From the NCBI GenBank assembly GCA_944322675.1, contig CALUPO010000014.1:1-50786 (forward strand): a DNA stretch of 50,786 bases. The letters are read 5' to 3'. The position numbers and the translations under genes are program-made. Origin of the DNA: Candidatus Gastranaerophilales bacterium (GTDB lineage Bacteria > Cyanobacteriota > Vampirovibrionia > Gastranaerophilales > Gastranaerophilaceae). Below the pieces are notes generated by a model, which ran no database searches, was not told the DNA's origin, and saw nothing but the letters and a program-made list of their open reading frames with translations. Shown piece by piece: positions 38,889 through 46,755 of this stretch; within the stretch, counting starts at the first letter, position 1; the number at the start of each line of letters is the position of its first letter.

Positions 38889-39228
38889 CGTCATTGCGAG
38901 GAATGAAATGACGAAGCAATCTTTTGTCTACATTATGACAAATTACAATAAAACAACTTTGTATATAGGCGTTACCAATAACCTGAAAAGAAGAGTTTAT
39001 GAACATAAAAATAAACTTATTGACGGATTTACTAAACGTTATAATATTACTTTTCTTGTTTATTATGAATGTTTTGATAATATACAGAATGCTATTTTAA
39101 GAGAAAAACAACTAAAAGGCGGTTCACGGCAAAAGAAAATTGACCTGATTAATGATTTTAATCCGGAATGGAAAGATTTGTATACATCAATTATTGATTA
39201 GATTGCTTCGCTCGAGCTCGCAATGACG
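38889..39228 (+). mobile_element. GIY-YIG unit bracketed by inverted REP-like repeats
   Basis: The left repeat (38889-38921) and right repeat (39201-39228) are inverted copies of a palindromic sequence. Both have CGTCATTGCGAG at one end and CGAAGCAATC at the other; the centres differ. The left repeat contains the Shine-Dalgarno (GAGGA), the ATG and the first five codons of the GIY-YIG gene. The last base of the stop codon is the first base of the right repeat. The gene and repeats therefore behave as one 340-bp unit, inserted between hsdS and fic. Confidence 0.65.
38908..39201 (+). CDS. Small GIY-YIG nuclease-domain protein
   Basis: A 97-residue stand-alone GIY-YIG domain of the UPF0213/YhbQ type. 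FVYIMTN (6-12) supplies the first Tyr and TLYIGVTNNLKRRVYEHK (17-34) the YIG, Arg28 and following Arg/His. Glu66 (ILREKQLKGG) is the probable metal-binding Glu, and the tail is NPEWKDLY. These domains cleave DNA with one metal ion. The start is fixed by FVYIM at the fold's beginning, so only a five-residue leader, encoded by the flanking repeat, precedes it. The last 21 codons are the part that is copied in the downstream tandem array. Confidence 0.88.
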   Translation: MTKQSFVYIMTNYNKTTLYIGVTNNLKRRVYEHKNKLIDGFTKRYNITFLVYYECFDNIQNAILREKQLKGGSRQKKIDLINDFNPEWKDLYTSIID

Positions 39229-39680
39229 TAATAACGGTTTTTAATACCATTAATTGACAAAATGGATAAAAATAATTGACCTGATTAATGATTTTAATCC
39301 GGAATGGAAAGATTTGTATACATCAATTATTGATTAGATTGCTTCGCTCGAGCTCGCAATGACGTAATAACGGTTTTTAATACCATTAATTGACAAAATG
39401 GATAAAAATAATTGACCTGATTAATGATTTTAATCCGGAATGGAAAGATTTGTATACATCAATTATTGATTAGATTGCTTAGCTCGAGCTCGCAATGACG
39501 TAATAACGGTTTTTAATACCATTAATTGACAAAATGGATAAAAATAATTGACCTGATTAATGATTTTAATCCGGAATGGAAAGATTTGTATACATCAATT
39601 ATTGATTAGATTGCTTAGCTCGAGCTCGCAATGACGTAATAACGGTTTTTATACCATTAATTGACAAAATGAATAAAAAT
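39138..39680 (+). repeat. Four tandem 136-bp units
   Basis: Units start at 39138, 39274, 39410 and 39546, with an exact 136-base period; the last is 135 because one base is missing near its end. Each holds the last 21 codons of the GIY-YIG gene including its stop, one REP-like repeat (39201, 39337, 39473, 39609) and about 70 bases of flank. Units 1-2 have TTCGCTCGAG and units 3-4 TTAGCTCGAG, a single-base difference that shows two-step amplification. The copies downstream of the gene have no start codon and are not coding. The array fills the gap before fic. Confidence 0.95.
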
Positions 39681-39709
39681 GGATAAAATTGGGTAAAAAT
39701 AGATATTTA

Positions 39710-40798
39710 ATGGATATCCAATTTATGATTAAAACTGATGATATCAAAATCACAAATCAAATGCTCTCAATAATTTCAGAAATTGATGAGTTTAAAATCA
39801 CATGGAAATTATTGAGCAAAGTTACACCTGAAAAATTAAAAAGTTTAAAAAAAATCGCAACAATAGAGAGTGTTGGGTCTTCAAATCGTATTGAGGGAAA
39901 CAAGTTATCGGATAATGAAGTCGAGAAACTTTTATCATCAATCAACAGACAGTCTTTTGCAACCAGAGATGAACAAGAAGTTGCTGGATACGCAAAATTA
40001 ATGGATACAATTTTTGAAGATTGGGAGGTTATACCATTATCCGAAAATTATATCAAACAGTTGCATAAGATTTTATTACAATTTTCATCAAAAGATGAAA
40101 GGCACAAAGGTGAATATAAAAAAATCTCAAATGCGGTAGCTGCATATTCTGCCGATGGTAAAGAATTGGGTATTGTTTTTGAAACGGCAACACCTTTTGA
40201 AACTCCCATAAAAATGGAAGAACTTGTAACATGGACAAGAAAAAATCTTGAAGATAGATTTCTTCACCCATTGATTGTTATTGCAGTATTTATTGTTGAA
40301 TTTTTGGCAATCCACCCTTTTGAAGACGGAAACGGCAGATTATCAAGAGCGTTGACTTGTCTATTACTCATGAAAGCCGGTTATACTTATGTTCCTTACA
40401 GTTCAATGGAAGCAGTTATTGAAGATAACAAAGAAGGTTACTATAGAGCATTAAAGCAAACTCAAACCACGTTGAACAGTGAAGAACCAAACTTTGAACC
40501 ATGGCTGGAATTTTTCTTGAAAACTTTACAAAAACAAAAAATAAGACTGGAATATAAATTAAATCAAAACAATATTAATACAATATCAGATAACTCTAAT
40601 TTATCTCAACTTGAATATAAAATATTAAAATATTTTGATGAAAATGAAAGTGGAACAGTCTTAAAACTTGTAGAGTATATTCAATCAAATAGAAACACAA
40701 TAAAAAAAGCTATTTCCGGTTTAGTTGATAAAAAATATTTGATTTTACACTCTAAAGGCAGAGGAGCCTGGTATTCAAAAGGAGATATTAATGCATAA
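39710..40798 (+). CDS. Fic-domain protein (probable AMP-transferase)
   Basis: A ~362-residue Fic protein. The catalytic loop HPFEDGNGRLSR starts at His202; the family uses it to move AMP from ATP onto protein hydroxyls. SSNRIEGN at about 55-62 fits the (S/T)xxxE(G/N) inhibitory helix, so this is a class II, self-inhibited Fic. The C-terminus (about 295-362) looks like a winged helix (LEYKILKYFDENES, SNRNTIKKAISGLV). I use ATG 39710; an in-frame TTG at 39689 has no binding site. Its stop overlaps the hsdR start by 8 bases (ATGCATAA), so Fic and HsdR are translationally coupled. A role as regulator or back-up toxin of the restriction system is inference. Confidence 0.92.
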   Translation: MDIQFMIKTDDIKITNQMLSIISEIDEFKITWKLLSKVTPEKLKSLKKIATIESVGSSNRIEGNKLSDNEVEKLLSSINRQSFATRDEQEVAGYAKLMDTIFEDWEVIPLSENYIKQLHKILLQFSSKDERHKGEYKKISNAVAAYSADGKELGIVFETATPFETPIKMEELVTWTRKNLEDRFLHPLIVIAVFIVEFLAIHPFEDGNGRLSRALTCLLLMKAGYTYVPYSSMEAVIEDNKEGYYRALKQTQTTLNSEEPNFEPWLEFFLKTLQKQKIRLEYKLNQNNINTISDNSNLSQLEYKILKYFDENESGTVLKLVEYIQSNRNTIKKAISGLVDKKYLILHSKGRGAWYSKGDINA

Positions 40799-43700
40799 AT
40801 TATCAGAAGAAGCTTTTGAAAAAGATTTAATGCAGGAATGCAAAGACCAGCTAGGTTTTGAGCTTTTTGACACAACTTATGAAATTATCGGCTCTGATAA
40901 TTCAACTTTTGGCAGGCAGACAACAGAAGAAGTTATTTTATCTAAAAATCTTAGGAATGCTTTAGTTAAATTAAACCCCGATTTGCCGCAAGAAGCTATT
41001 GATAATGCGTATTATAAATTGACACAGGATTTGTCCAACAAAACATCGGTTGCAGCAAATCAATTTATTTATGAGATGTTGAAAAAAGGCGTAAAAGTGC
41101 AGTTCAGGGATAATAACGGTATTGATACAGAGGATATTGTTAAAGTTCTGGATTTTAATAATCCGGATAATAATGAATTTCTTTTAATCCGACAATTTAA
41201 GATTTCAGGAGAACATTATAACTGCAGAGCTGATTTGATTCTGTTTGTAAACGGATTACCGCTTGTATTTATTGAATTAAAAGCGACTCACAAACACATA
41301 GAGAATGCTTTTTTTGACAATATAACCCATTATAAAGAAGCCATTCCGCAGGTGTTCTGGTATAACGCATTTATTGTTGTATCTAACGGAACAGATGCAA
41401 AATTTGGCACCATAACTTCTAAATGGGAACATTTTTCCGATTGGAAAAAAATTAATGATGAAAATGAAAAAGGTATAATTTCTGCCGATACTTTAATGAA
41501 AGGAATGTGCAGCAAGAAAAATTTACTTGATATCATAGAAAATTTTACACTCTTTCAGGGTACTAAGGGTGGAACTATTAAAATTTGTGCTAAAAATCAT
41601 CAGTTTTTAGGTGCTAATAACGCTATAAAACATTTTATAACTAATCATGATGGGAAATTAGGCGTATTCTGGCATACGCAGGGAAGCGGAAAAAGTTTCT
41701 CCATGATATTTTTTGTACAAAAAATATTGAGAAAAGTGAAAGGCAATTGGACATTTTTAATCGTTACGGACAGAAAAGACCTTGATGATCAAATATATAA
41801 GAATTTTGTTTCAACCGGTGCTGTTACAGAACAGAATGTTCAAGCTGAAACAAGAGAACATTTAAAACGACTTTTAAGAGAAGATCATAGGACTGTATTT
41901 ACTATGATTCAAAAATTTGGCACTGAAGAAAAAGGACAAAGTTTTGAAAAGATTTCTGATAGAGATGACATTATAGTAATTACTGATGAAGCACATAGAA
42001 CACAATACGGAACTCTTGCGTTGAATATGAGAGAGGCTTTACCAAATGCAAAATTCATTGCGTTTACGGGAACTCCGCTTATGAGAGGTGATGAAAAAAC
42101 AAAAAGAGTATTTGGTGATTATGTCAGCAAATATACATTCAAGCAATCCATTGAAGATAAAGCGACGGTTCCTCTGTATTATGAAGCAAGAATTCCTGAA
42201 ATGCAAATTACAAATGATGAATTGGAAAAAGATTTGCAAAATATTATAGATTCTGCGGATTTTTCGCAAGAGCAGGAAGAACAATTTGAAAAAGAATATG
42301 TAAATCTGTATCAGGTAATCACACGTGATGAAAGGCTAAATATAATTGCAAAAGATGTTGTTGAACATTTTATGAATCGTGGTTTTATGGGAAAAGCCAT
42401 GTTTGTTGCTATCGATAAAGCAACTGCCATAAAAATGTATGACAAAGTGAAGCTTGAATGGAAGAAATACATTCAAAAACTTGAAAAAAAACTTATGACA
42501 GCAAGCCCAGACGATAGAGAGGTTCTTCAAAAAGATATAGATTTTATGAAAGAAACCGATATGGCTGTTGTTGTTTCACCTTCTCAAAATGAAATCGAGA
42601 AAATGAAACTAAAAGGCGTGGATATTCTTCCTCACAGAAAACGAATGAATAAAGAAGATTTAGCGACAAAATTTAAAGATAAGGATGATAAACTAAGGCT
42701 TGTTTTCGTCTGTGCAATGTGGGTTACAGGGTTTGACTGTTCTACAATTTCAACTTTGTATCTTGATAAAATTTTAAAAGAACATACTTTAATGCAGACA
42801 ATTGCACGGGCAAATAGGGTTGAAGAAGGGAAATTCAACGGTATTATAGTTGATTATATAGGGATTTTTAAAGCTTTACAGAAAGCATTAGCAATATATG
42901 GTTCTCCCGATGGTTCTGAGATATTAGAGGAAGAAGACCCTGCCGAAACAAAAGCTAAATTGATTGAACTTCTTGATAAAGAAGCTATCAATATGGAAAA
43001 AATTCTTACTTCTAAAAATATTGAAGTGGATAAAATTTTTGATACAAGAGCATTAGAATGTATTAAAAATACAGAAGATGCCGTAAATAGTTTATTAGAA
43101 TATGAAAAGGATAAAAATGAATTTTTAAAGTCTGCTCAAAATCTCAAGATATTATTTAAGGCAATATTGCCGGACGCAGAGGCTCGAAGATACGCGAAAA
43201 TTGTTTTTGTAAGTACTATTTTGTATTCAAAAATTAAAGAATCACTTGCAAAATTTGTAGACAAAACCGAAATTAAAAGTCTTACCCTGCAGGTGGAAGA
43301 ATTGTTAAATGAGTCTATAACTCTGGCTTCCTACCAAATAAATGCCGGAGAAAAACTTGATTTAAGCAAAATTGATTTTGAAGAATTGCAAAAAAGAATA
43401 CTAAAAGAAAAAAAACTTGCCTTGCTTGAAAAGTTAAAGGCTGCCATTAGCTCTAAACTATCCGTAATGGTCAAGTTAAACAATATGAGAAAACACTTGC
43501 AGGAAAAATTTGAATATATAATTGAAGATTACAATAACGGAAAATTAACAATGGAGCAAATGTATGTGCAGCTTGTTGCTCTAACCAATGAATTGACCCA
43601 AGAAGAAAAACGGCATCTTGATGAAAACTTATCAGAGGAAGAACTTGCAATTCTTGATATTTTAGCAAAACCGGAACCTAAGTTATCTAAAAAAGAATTT

Positions 43701-43943
43701 GAAACAGTTAAGTCCGCTGCACAAAAATTAATAAGAATAATAAAAAGAGAAAAATTAGTCTTAGACTGGCGTAAAAAACAATCAACTAGAGCTAAAGTAA
43801 AAGAAGCTATTGAAACTATTTGCGATGAAACATTACCTGAAATATATGATAAAACTTTATTCCAGGAAAAATGCAATGCACTTTATGAACATTTTTATGA
43901 TTATTATAACAATGCCGGAGATAATATTTACAATGTGGCTTAG
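40791..43943 (+). CDS. hsdR: Type I restriction endonuclease subunit R
   Basis: The 1050-residue motor and nuclease subunit. The N-terminal PD-(D/E)xK nuclease is seen at about 140-170 (NCRADLILF, then LVFIELKAT). The helicase has Walker A HTQGSGKSF (about 294-302), DEAH (about 398-401), TGTPL and later VTGFDCSTIST and QTIARANR. The C-terminal region (about 850-1050, EELAILDILAKPEPKLSKKEF) matches the DUF3387-type tail of HsdR. The protein is intact. It shares the plus strand with hsdM and hsdS but is separated from them by the GIY-YIG unit and fic. Confidence 0.95.
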   Translation: MHKLSEEAFEKDLMQECKDQLGFELFDTTYEIIGSDNSTFGRQTTEEVILSKNLRNALVKLNPDLPQEAIDNAYYKLTQDLSNKTSVAANQFIYEMLKKGVKVQFRDNNGIDTEDIVKVLDFNNPDNNEFLLIRQFKISGEHYNCRADLILFVNGLPLVFIELKATHKHIENAFFDNITHYKEAIPQVFWYNAFIVVSNGTDAKFGTITSKWEHFSDWKKINDENEKGIISADTLMKGMCSKKNLLDIIENFTLFQGTKGGTIKICAKNHQFLGANNAIKHFITNHDGKLGVFWHTQGSGKSFSMIFFVQKILRKVKGNWTFLIVTDRKDLDDQIYKNFVSTGAVTEQNVQAETREHLKRLLREDHRTVFTMIQKFGTEEKGQSFEKISDRDDIIVITDEAHRTQYGTLALNMREALPNAKFIAFTGTPLMRGDEKTKRVFGDYVSKYTFKQSIEDKATVPLYYEARIPEMQITNDELEKDLQNIIDSADFSQEQEEQFEKEYVNLYQVITRDERLNIIAKDVVEHFMNRGFMGKAMFVAIDKATAIKMYDKVKLEWKKYIQKLEKKLMTASPDDREVLQKDIDFMKETDMAVVVSPSQNEIEKMKLKGVDILPHRKRMNKEDLATKFKDKDDKLRLVFVCAMWVTGFDCSTISTLYLDKILKEHTLMQTIARANRVEEGKFNGIIVDYIGIFKALQKALAIYGSPDGSEILEEEDPAETKAKLIELLDKEAINMEKILTSKNIEVDKIFDTRALECIKNTEDAVNSLLEYEKDKNEFLKSAQNLKILFKAILPDAEARRYAKIVFVSTILYSKIKESLAKFVDKTEIKSLTLQVEELLNESITLASYQINAGEKLDLSKIDFEELQKRILKEKKLALLEKLKAAISSKLSVMVKLNNMRKHLQEKFEYIIEDYNNGKLTMEQMYVQLVALTNELTQEEKRHLDENLSEEELAILDILAKPEPKLSKKEFETVKSAAQKLIRIIKREKLVLDWRKKQSTRAKVKEAIETICDETLPEIYDKTLFQEKCNALYEHFYDYYNNAGDNIYNVA

Positions 43944-44049
43944 TTAACAACTTTTATCTTGTTTTAGAGTATTGTTTTATGTTTTTCTGACTGCTTGTAT
44001 CACAAGCATAAATTCTTAAAATTGCATAATTAAATACCTCCCAAAAAGA

Positions 44050-44214
44050 TTAGGAAATATTAAGCAAATTAATTTTCAAATCAAAATACAGCTCCTTAAA
44101 CTCCTTATTTCTCCGCCAGATTCTCTCAGCGAGTTTTTGCGGTAGGTCAACTTTATTGGAATTGTGCGAAGTAAACCTTGTTAAATAGGAGTAAACTTTC
44201 TTGAATTCCTTTCT
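44050..44214 (-). pseudogene. Remnant of an unidentified gene
   Basis: A minus-strand fragment of 54 codons with a protein-like composition (VDLPQKLAERIWRRNKEF and KELYFDLKINLLNIS) ends in a stop at 44050. It lacks a start. Upstream in another frame (about 44215-44335) the translation reads FYVYNNQVFVSKNLFQSS, which suggests one gene broken by a frameshift near 44215. No family recognised. Confidence 0.4.
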
Positions 44215-44339
44215 TCAGATTTAGTAAACGCTTTTTCATCAGAGCTTTGAAATAGATTTTTACTTACAAAGACCTGATTGTTGTAGACATAAAAGGATAA
44301 TTCTTTGTTAAAAAATATTCTGTTTTTGCATTGTTGCGG

Positions 44340-44606
44340 TTATTTTTCATATAAAGATTTTAGTTTTCTAGTCTGACGTGTGTAAATTAATTCTTGAAAG
44401 ATGTTATAAATTTTTGAGGATTGATTTTTGCCTATATGTAATATTTTAATAGCCTTGTATGCCAGAATTGAAAGACAGAAACAACGAATCGCAGTATCAA
44501 TGATTTGTTTAGGATAAAAAGACAGGATAGAGGGCTTTTTGCTTATTTGTTTTTTATTGTAAAAGTAAAATCCTTTTCTTAGTGTGAGTTTTTCCTTTTG
44601 AACCAT
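44340..44606 (-). CDS. Hypothetical 88-residue protein, possibly a remnant
   Basis: Basic, Lys-rich peptide with one hydrophobic helix (AIRCFCLSILAYKAIKIL). I do not recognise it. The helix followed by a basic tail (KIYNIFQELIYTRQTRKL) has some resemblance to the C-terminal ends of transposases, but not enough to call one. It sits among fragments in other frames on the same strand, so it may be part of a decayed gene. It has no clear ribosome binding site. Confidence 0.3.
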   Translation of the reverse strand: MVQKEKLTLRKGFYFYNKKQISKKPSILSFYPKQIIDTAIRCFCLSILAYKAIKILHIGKNQSSKIYNIFQELIYTRQTRKLKSLYEK

Positions 44607-44621
44607 AGTTAAGAGAAGTAA

Positions 44622-44765
44622 CTATAATACAGACTCGTCAAGATCTTCTGCAATAGTCGAAATCTCATCAAGTGTAAATTTATCTAACCTTCTGCAAAGC
44701 CTTAAGATTCTGTTCTCTTGGATTATTGACTGTTCAAAACCTTTGCACTTCATTTCGTTTTTCAT
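44622..44765 (-). CDS. Hypothetical 47-residue protein, possibly a remnant
   Basis: Charged helical peptide (QENRILRLCRRLDKFTLDEI, then AEDLDESVL). The frame stays open upstream to a GTG that would add 11 residues (KNLPECSFYDM). The last part resembles the start of a helix-turn-helix but no family is certain. It is followed by the 88-residue ORF on the same strand, with a 15-base gap, so both may derive from one locus. Confidence 0.3.
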   Translation of the reverse strand: MKNEMKCKGFEQSIIQENRILRLCRRLDKFTLDEISTIAEDLDESVL

Positions 44766-44796
44766 ATCGTAAAAACTACATTCCGGCAGGTTTTTC

Positions 44797-44904
44797 ACAA
44801 GGACGGTGTTCGCTACCGCTCAGCCTTGTCAAAATCCGCCATCGTACACACACGATAACTCTGAAGACAAAGGATTGGAACTCCATATCCGACCATTGTG
44901 TCGG
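44797..44904. other. Cluster of three hairpins in a GC-richer island
   Basis: Hairpin 1: ACAAGG / CCTTGT (44797-44802, 44824-44829) enclosing CGGT / ACCG (44804-44807, 44815-44818). Hairpin 2: ATCGT / ACGAT (44841-44845, 44852-44856). Hairpin 3: CCGAC / GTCGG (44889-44893, 44900-44904). The region is GC-richer than its surroundings and not convincingly coding on either strand. It could be a decayed RNA gene or an element end. Confidence 0.4.
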
Positions 44905-45023
44905 TTTCGTATCAATTGAAAAATACTTGTTTCAAATTTGGTTTCGTTTATTCTCAAATTAAATGTAAAAATAATATTGTAAAAACATTGTAGTAAACAA
45001 CAATTTAAATATTTATTACTTAT

Positions 45024-45621
45024 TTATTTGTTGTTAATCTTTCTTATATCCTCAAAAAATTTAATCAGTTTACAAGGATTACCAACCGCAACACAGTTAT
45101 CAGGGATAGAACGGCTTACAACACTTCCTGCTCCGATTACACTATTTTTTTCCGATTGTAACCCCGGGTAAAATTATTACTCCACCGCCTATCCAAGCAC
45201 CGTCTTTGATTTCTACAGGGTCTGCACCTGTTCGAAAATACATAGTGTCCGCTTCATTTCTATCTAAAATATATCTATCCTCTGGTAATATTGGGTGATG
45301 AGAAGTGTATATTTGTAAGTTTGGAGCAAGTAAAACGCAAGAACCTATTATTATCTTTTCATTATCAATAAAAGTTGTATTAGGCCCCACTATTACATCG
45401 TCACCAATAAAAATATTTTTCCCTGTATCACAATAGAAGTTTGTACCAACAGAAACATTTTTGCCAATAGAACCAAACAAATCTTTAAGAATTTCTCTTT
45501 TTCTTTCCGTATTTTCGTAATCCAAGGAATTGTATTCTTTAAATAATTTTTCTGTTTTTGTATGAAGGTTGATGTGCTCAGGAGTATCACATTCTATGTA
45601 ATTATATTTTTTATTAGCCAT
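45024..45621 (-). pseudogene. Frameshifted maltose/galactoside O-acetyltransferase-like gene
   Basis: A hexapeptide-repeat acetyltransferase (LacA/Maa type) that uses acetyl-CoA. The N-terminus has the MAC domain (LFKEYNSLDYENTERKREIL) and the left-handed beta helix follows ([53 protein letters not shown]). The frame stops at 45142 directly after a run of seven A (45145-45151 on the complementary strand). With six A the frame reads on as [18 protein letters not shown] to [13 protein letters not shown] and ends at TAA 45024-45026, giving a normal ~198-residue enzyme. The cause is thus a single-base indel in a homopolymer: a recent mutation, a phase-variable tract or a sequencing error. Confidence 0.88.
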
Positions 45622-46018
45622 AAACTGTTTATAGCATGAAAATGCATAAACTACAAAGGCTATTTAAAAAGTTTGAGTGCTAAGTTCCACATACTAATAT
45701 CTGCTTCCTGGCTATTCTGTCGAAAGTTTTGACCTGTCCGTTTGTATTCATTTTATATGTTATTTTACAGTATTTAAAATAAATAGTTTTCCAACCTTAA
45801 GAAAAAACTTCCGACCTTGTTTCAAATTCTCAAACCTTATGATATTTTTGTGAAAATTTGCGGAACTGGACTATTCCGAAATAATCAAATTATCCGTACA
45901 GTTCAAATTTGGTGCGTATTGTTAAGTAACATAAGAAAACAGAAAAAATAACAGTAGTTTTCAGAAAAATCAACATATCAAATTTTTGACAACTCTGATA
46001 TGTAAGCCGAAAAATATT
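45622..46018. other. 397-bp non-coding stretch
   Basis: No RNA gene or terminator is evident. A 23-codon minus-strand ORF (45680-45751, MNTNGQVKTFDRIA) could be the leftover start of a lost gene. The rest is AT-rich with no pattern I can interpret. Confidence 0.5.
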
Positions 46019-46611
46019 TCATATATTATGTTCTAGATAGTTTTTAATAATCTTTGAGTCTTTTTGCCAGGTATTTATATCGGTTGCCCATGGAGCGAAC
46101 TCTGTTACTTTTTCCCAACCGTCAAATATTTCTAGCAATTTTTTATAGAATTGGGAAATTAATGTTTTTTTGGGGATAATTACATCTAAAAGAATATCCG
46201 CATCTTCAAATGTGTAGTTTTCAATTTCATTTCTGCAAAACCTGTGATAAACTTCCATAGTTTCAGCAATGAAAAACCTGACATCAGTTTTATCAACCGC
46301 TTCCTATGTATAGAATTTGCTCATTTCCTTCATCATCAATGTATAAAATTGATGTTTCATCTGTTTGAGTCAAAAACTCTAAAAAACTCCAAAAAGTCAT
46401 TTATATCCGTCAATATACCCATAAAAGGGATGCAAAGATTCTTACATTTTGTATTTTTAATAGAAAAAGCATACTCTCCGGAATAATGTCCATCTAAAAC
46501 CTCAGTAAAATTTAGCTTCTTTACTTTTGTTGGAACAGAAGTTTGAATTAAACTTATTATTTCGTTCCTTTCTTCATAATCTTTAAATAAGTAGTTGGTA
46601 TTGCTTGGCAT
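46019..46611 (-). pseudogene. Multiply frameshifted hypothetical gene
   Basis: A gene of about 195 codons survives in three frames. Part 1 (46611 to about 46375) starts MPSNTNYLFKDYEERNE and ends near DINDFLEFF. Part 2 (about 46380-46300) reads LTQTDETSILYIDDEGNEQ. Part 3 (about 46305-46019) reads VDKTDVRFFIAETMEVYHRF and ends WQKDSKIIKNYLEHNI. Joining them needs two frameshifts. The product is an unrecognised acidic protein. It lies between two restriction loci, which fits decay of an older island cargo gene. Confidence 0.65.
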
Positions 46612-46755
46612 CTTCTATCTCCGAATTAATTTTATCATGAATGTTCCATAAATTTTTCATATTCTTCATAATTAGTCGAATAAAGTTTTAATCGCAATAC
46701 AACAACTATTTACGTATTTTCATGGTAAGATTAAACAATAAGCTGCGAGGTCTTA

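Larger units (their letters stand above)
43944..45023. other. 1.08-kb decayed region without intact long genes
   Basis: Between hsdR and the broken acetyltransferase gene I see only minus-strand fragments (44050-44214, 44340-44606, 44622-44765) and a GC-richer hairpin cluster (44797-44904). Reading frames change repeatedly on the minus strand, as expected for old genes losing function. No terminator for hsdR is clear. 44905-45023 is AT-rich and featureless. Confidence 0.6.

Noticed and set aside
39138-39680. CRISPR array
   Set aside because: The 136-bp units are near-identical over their full length with no unique spacers, and no cas genes are present.
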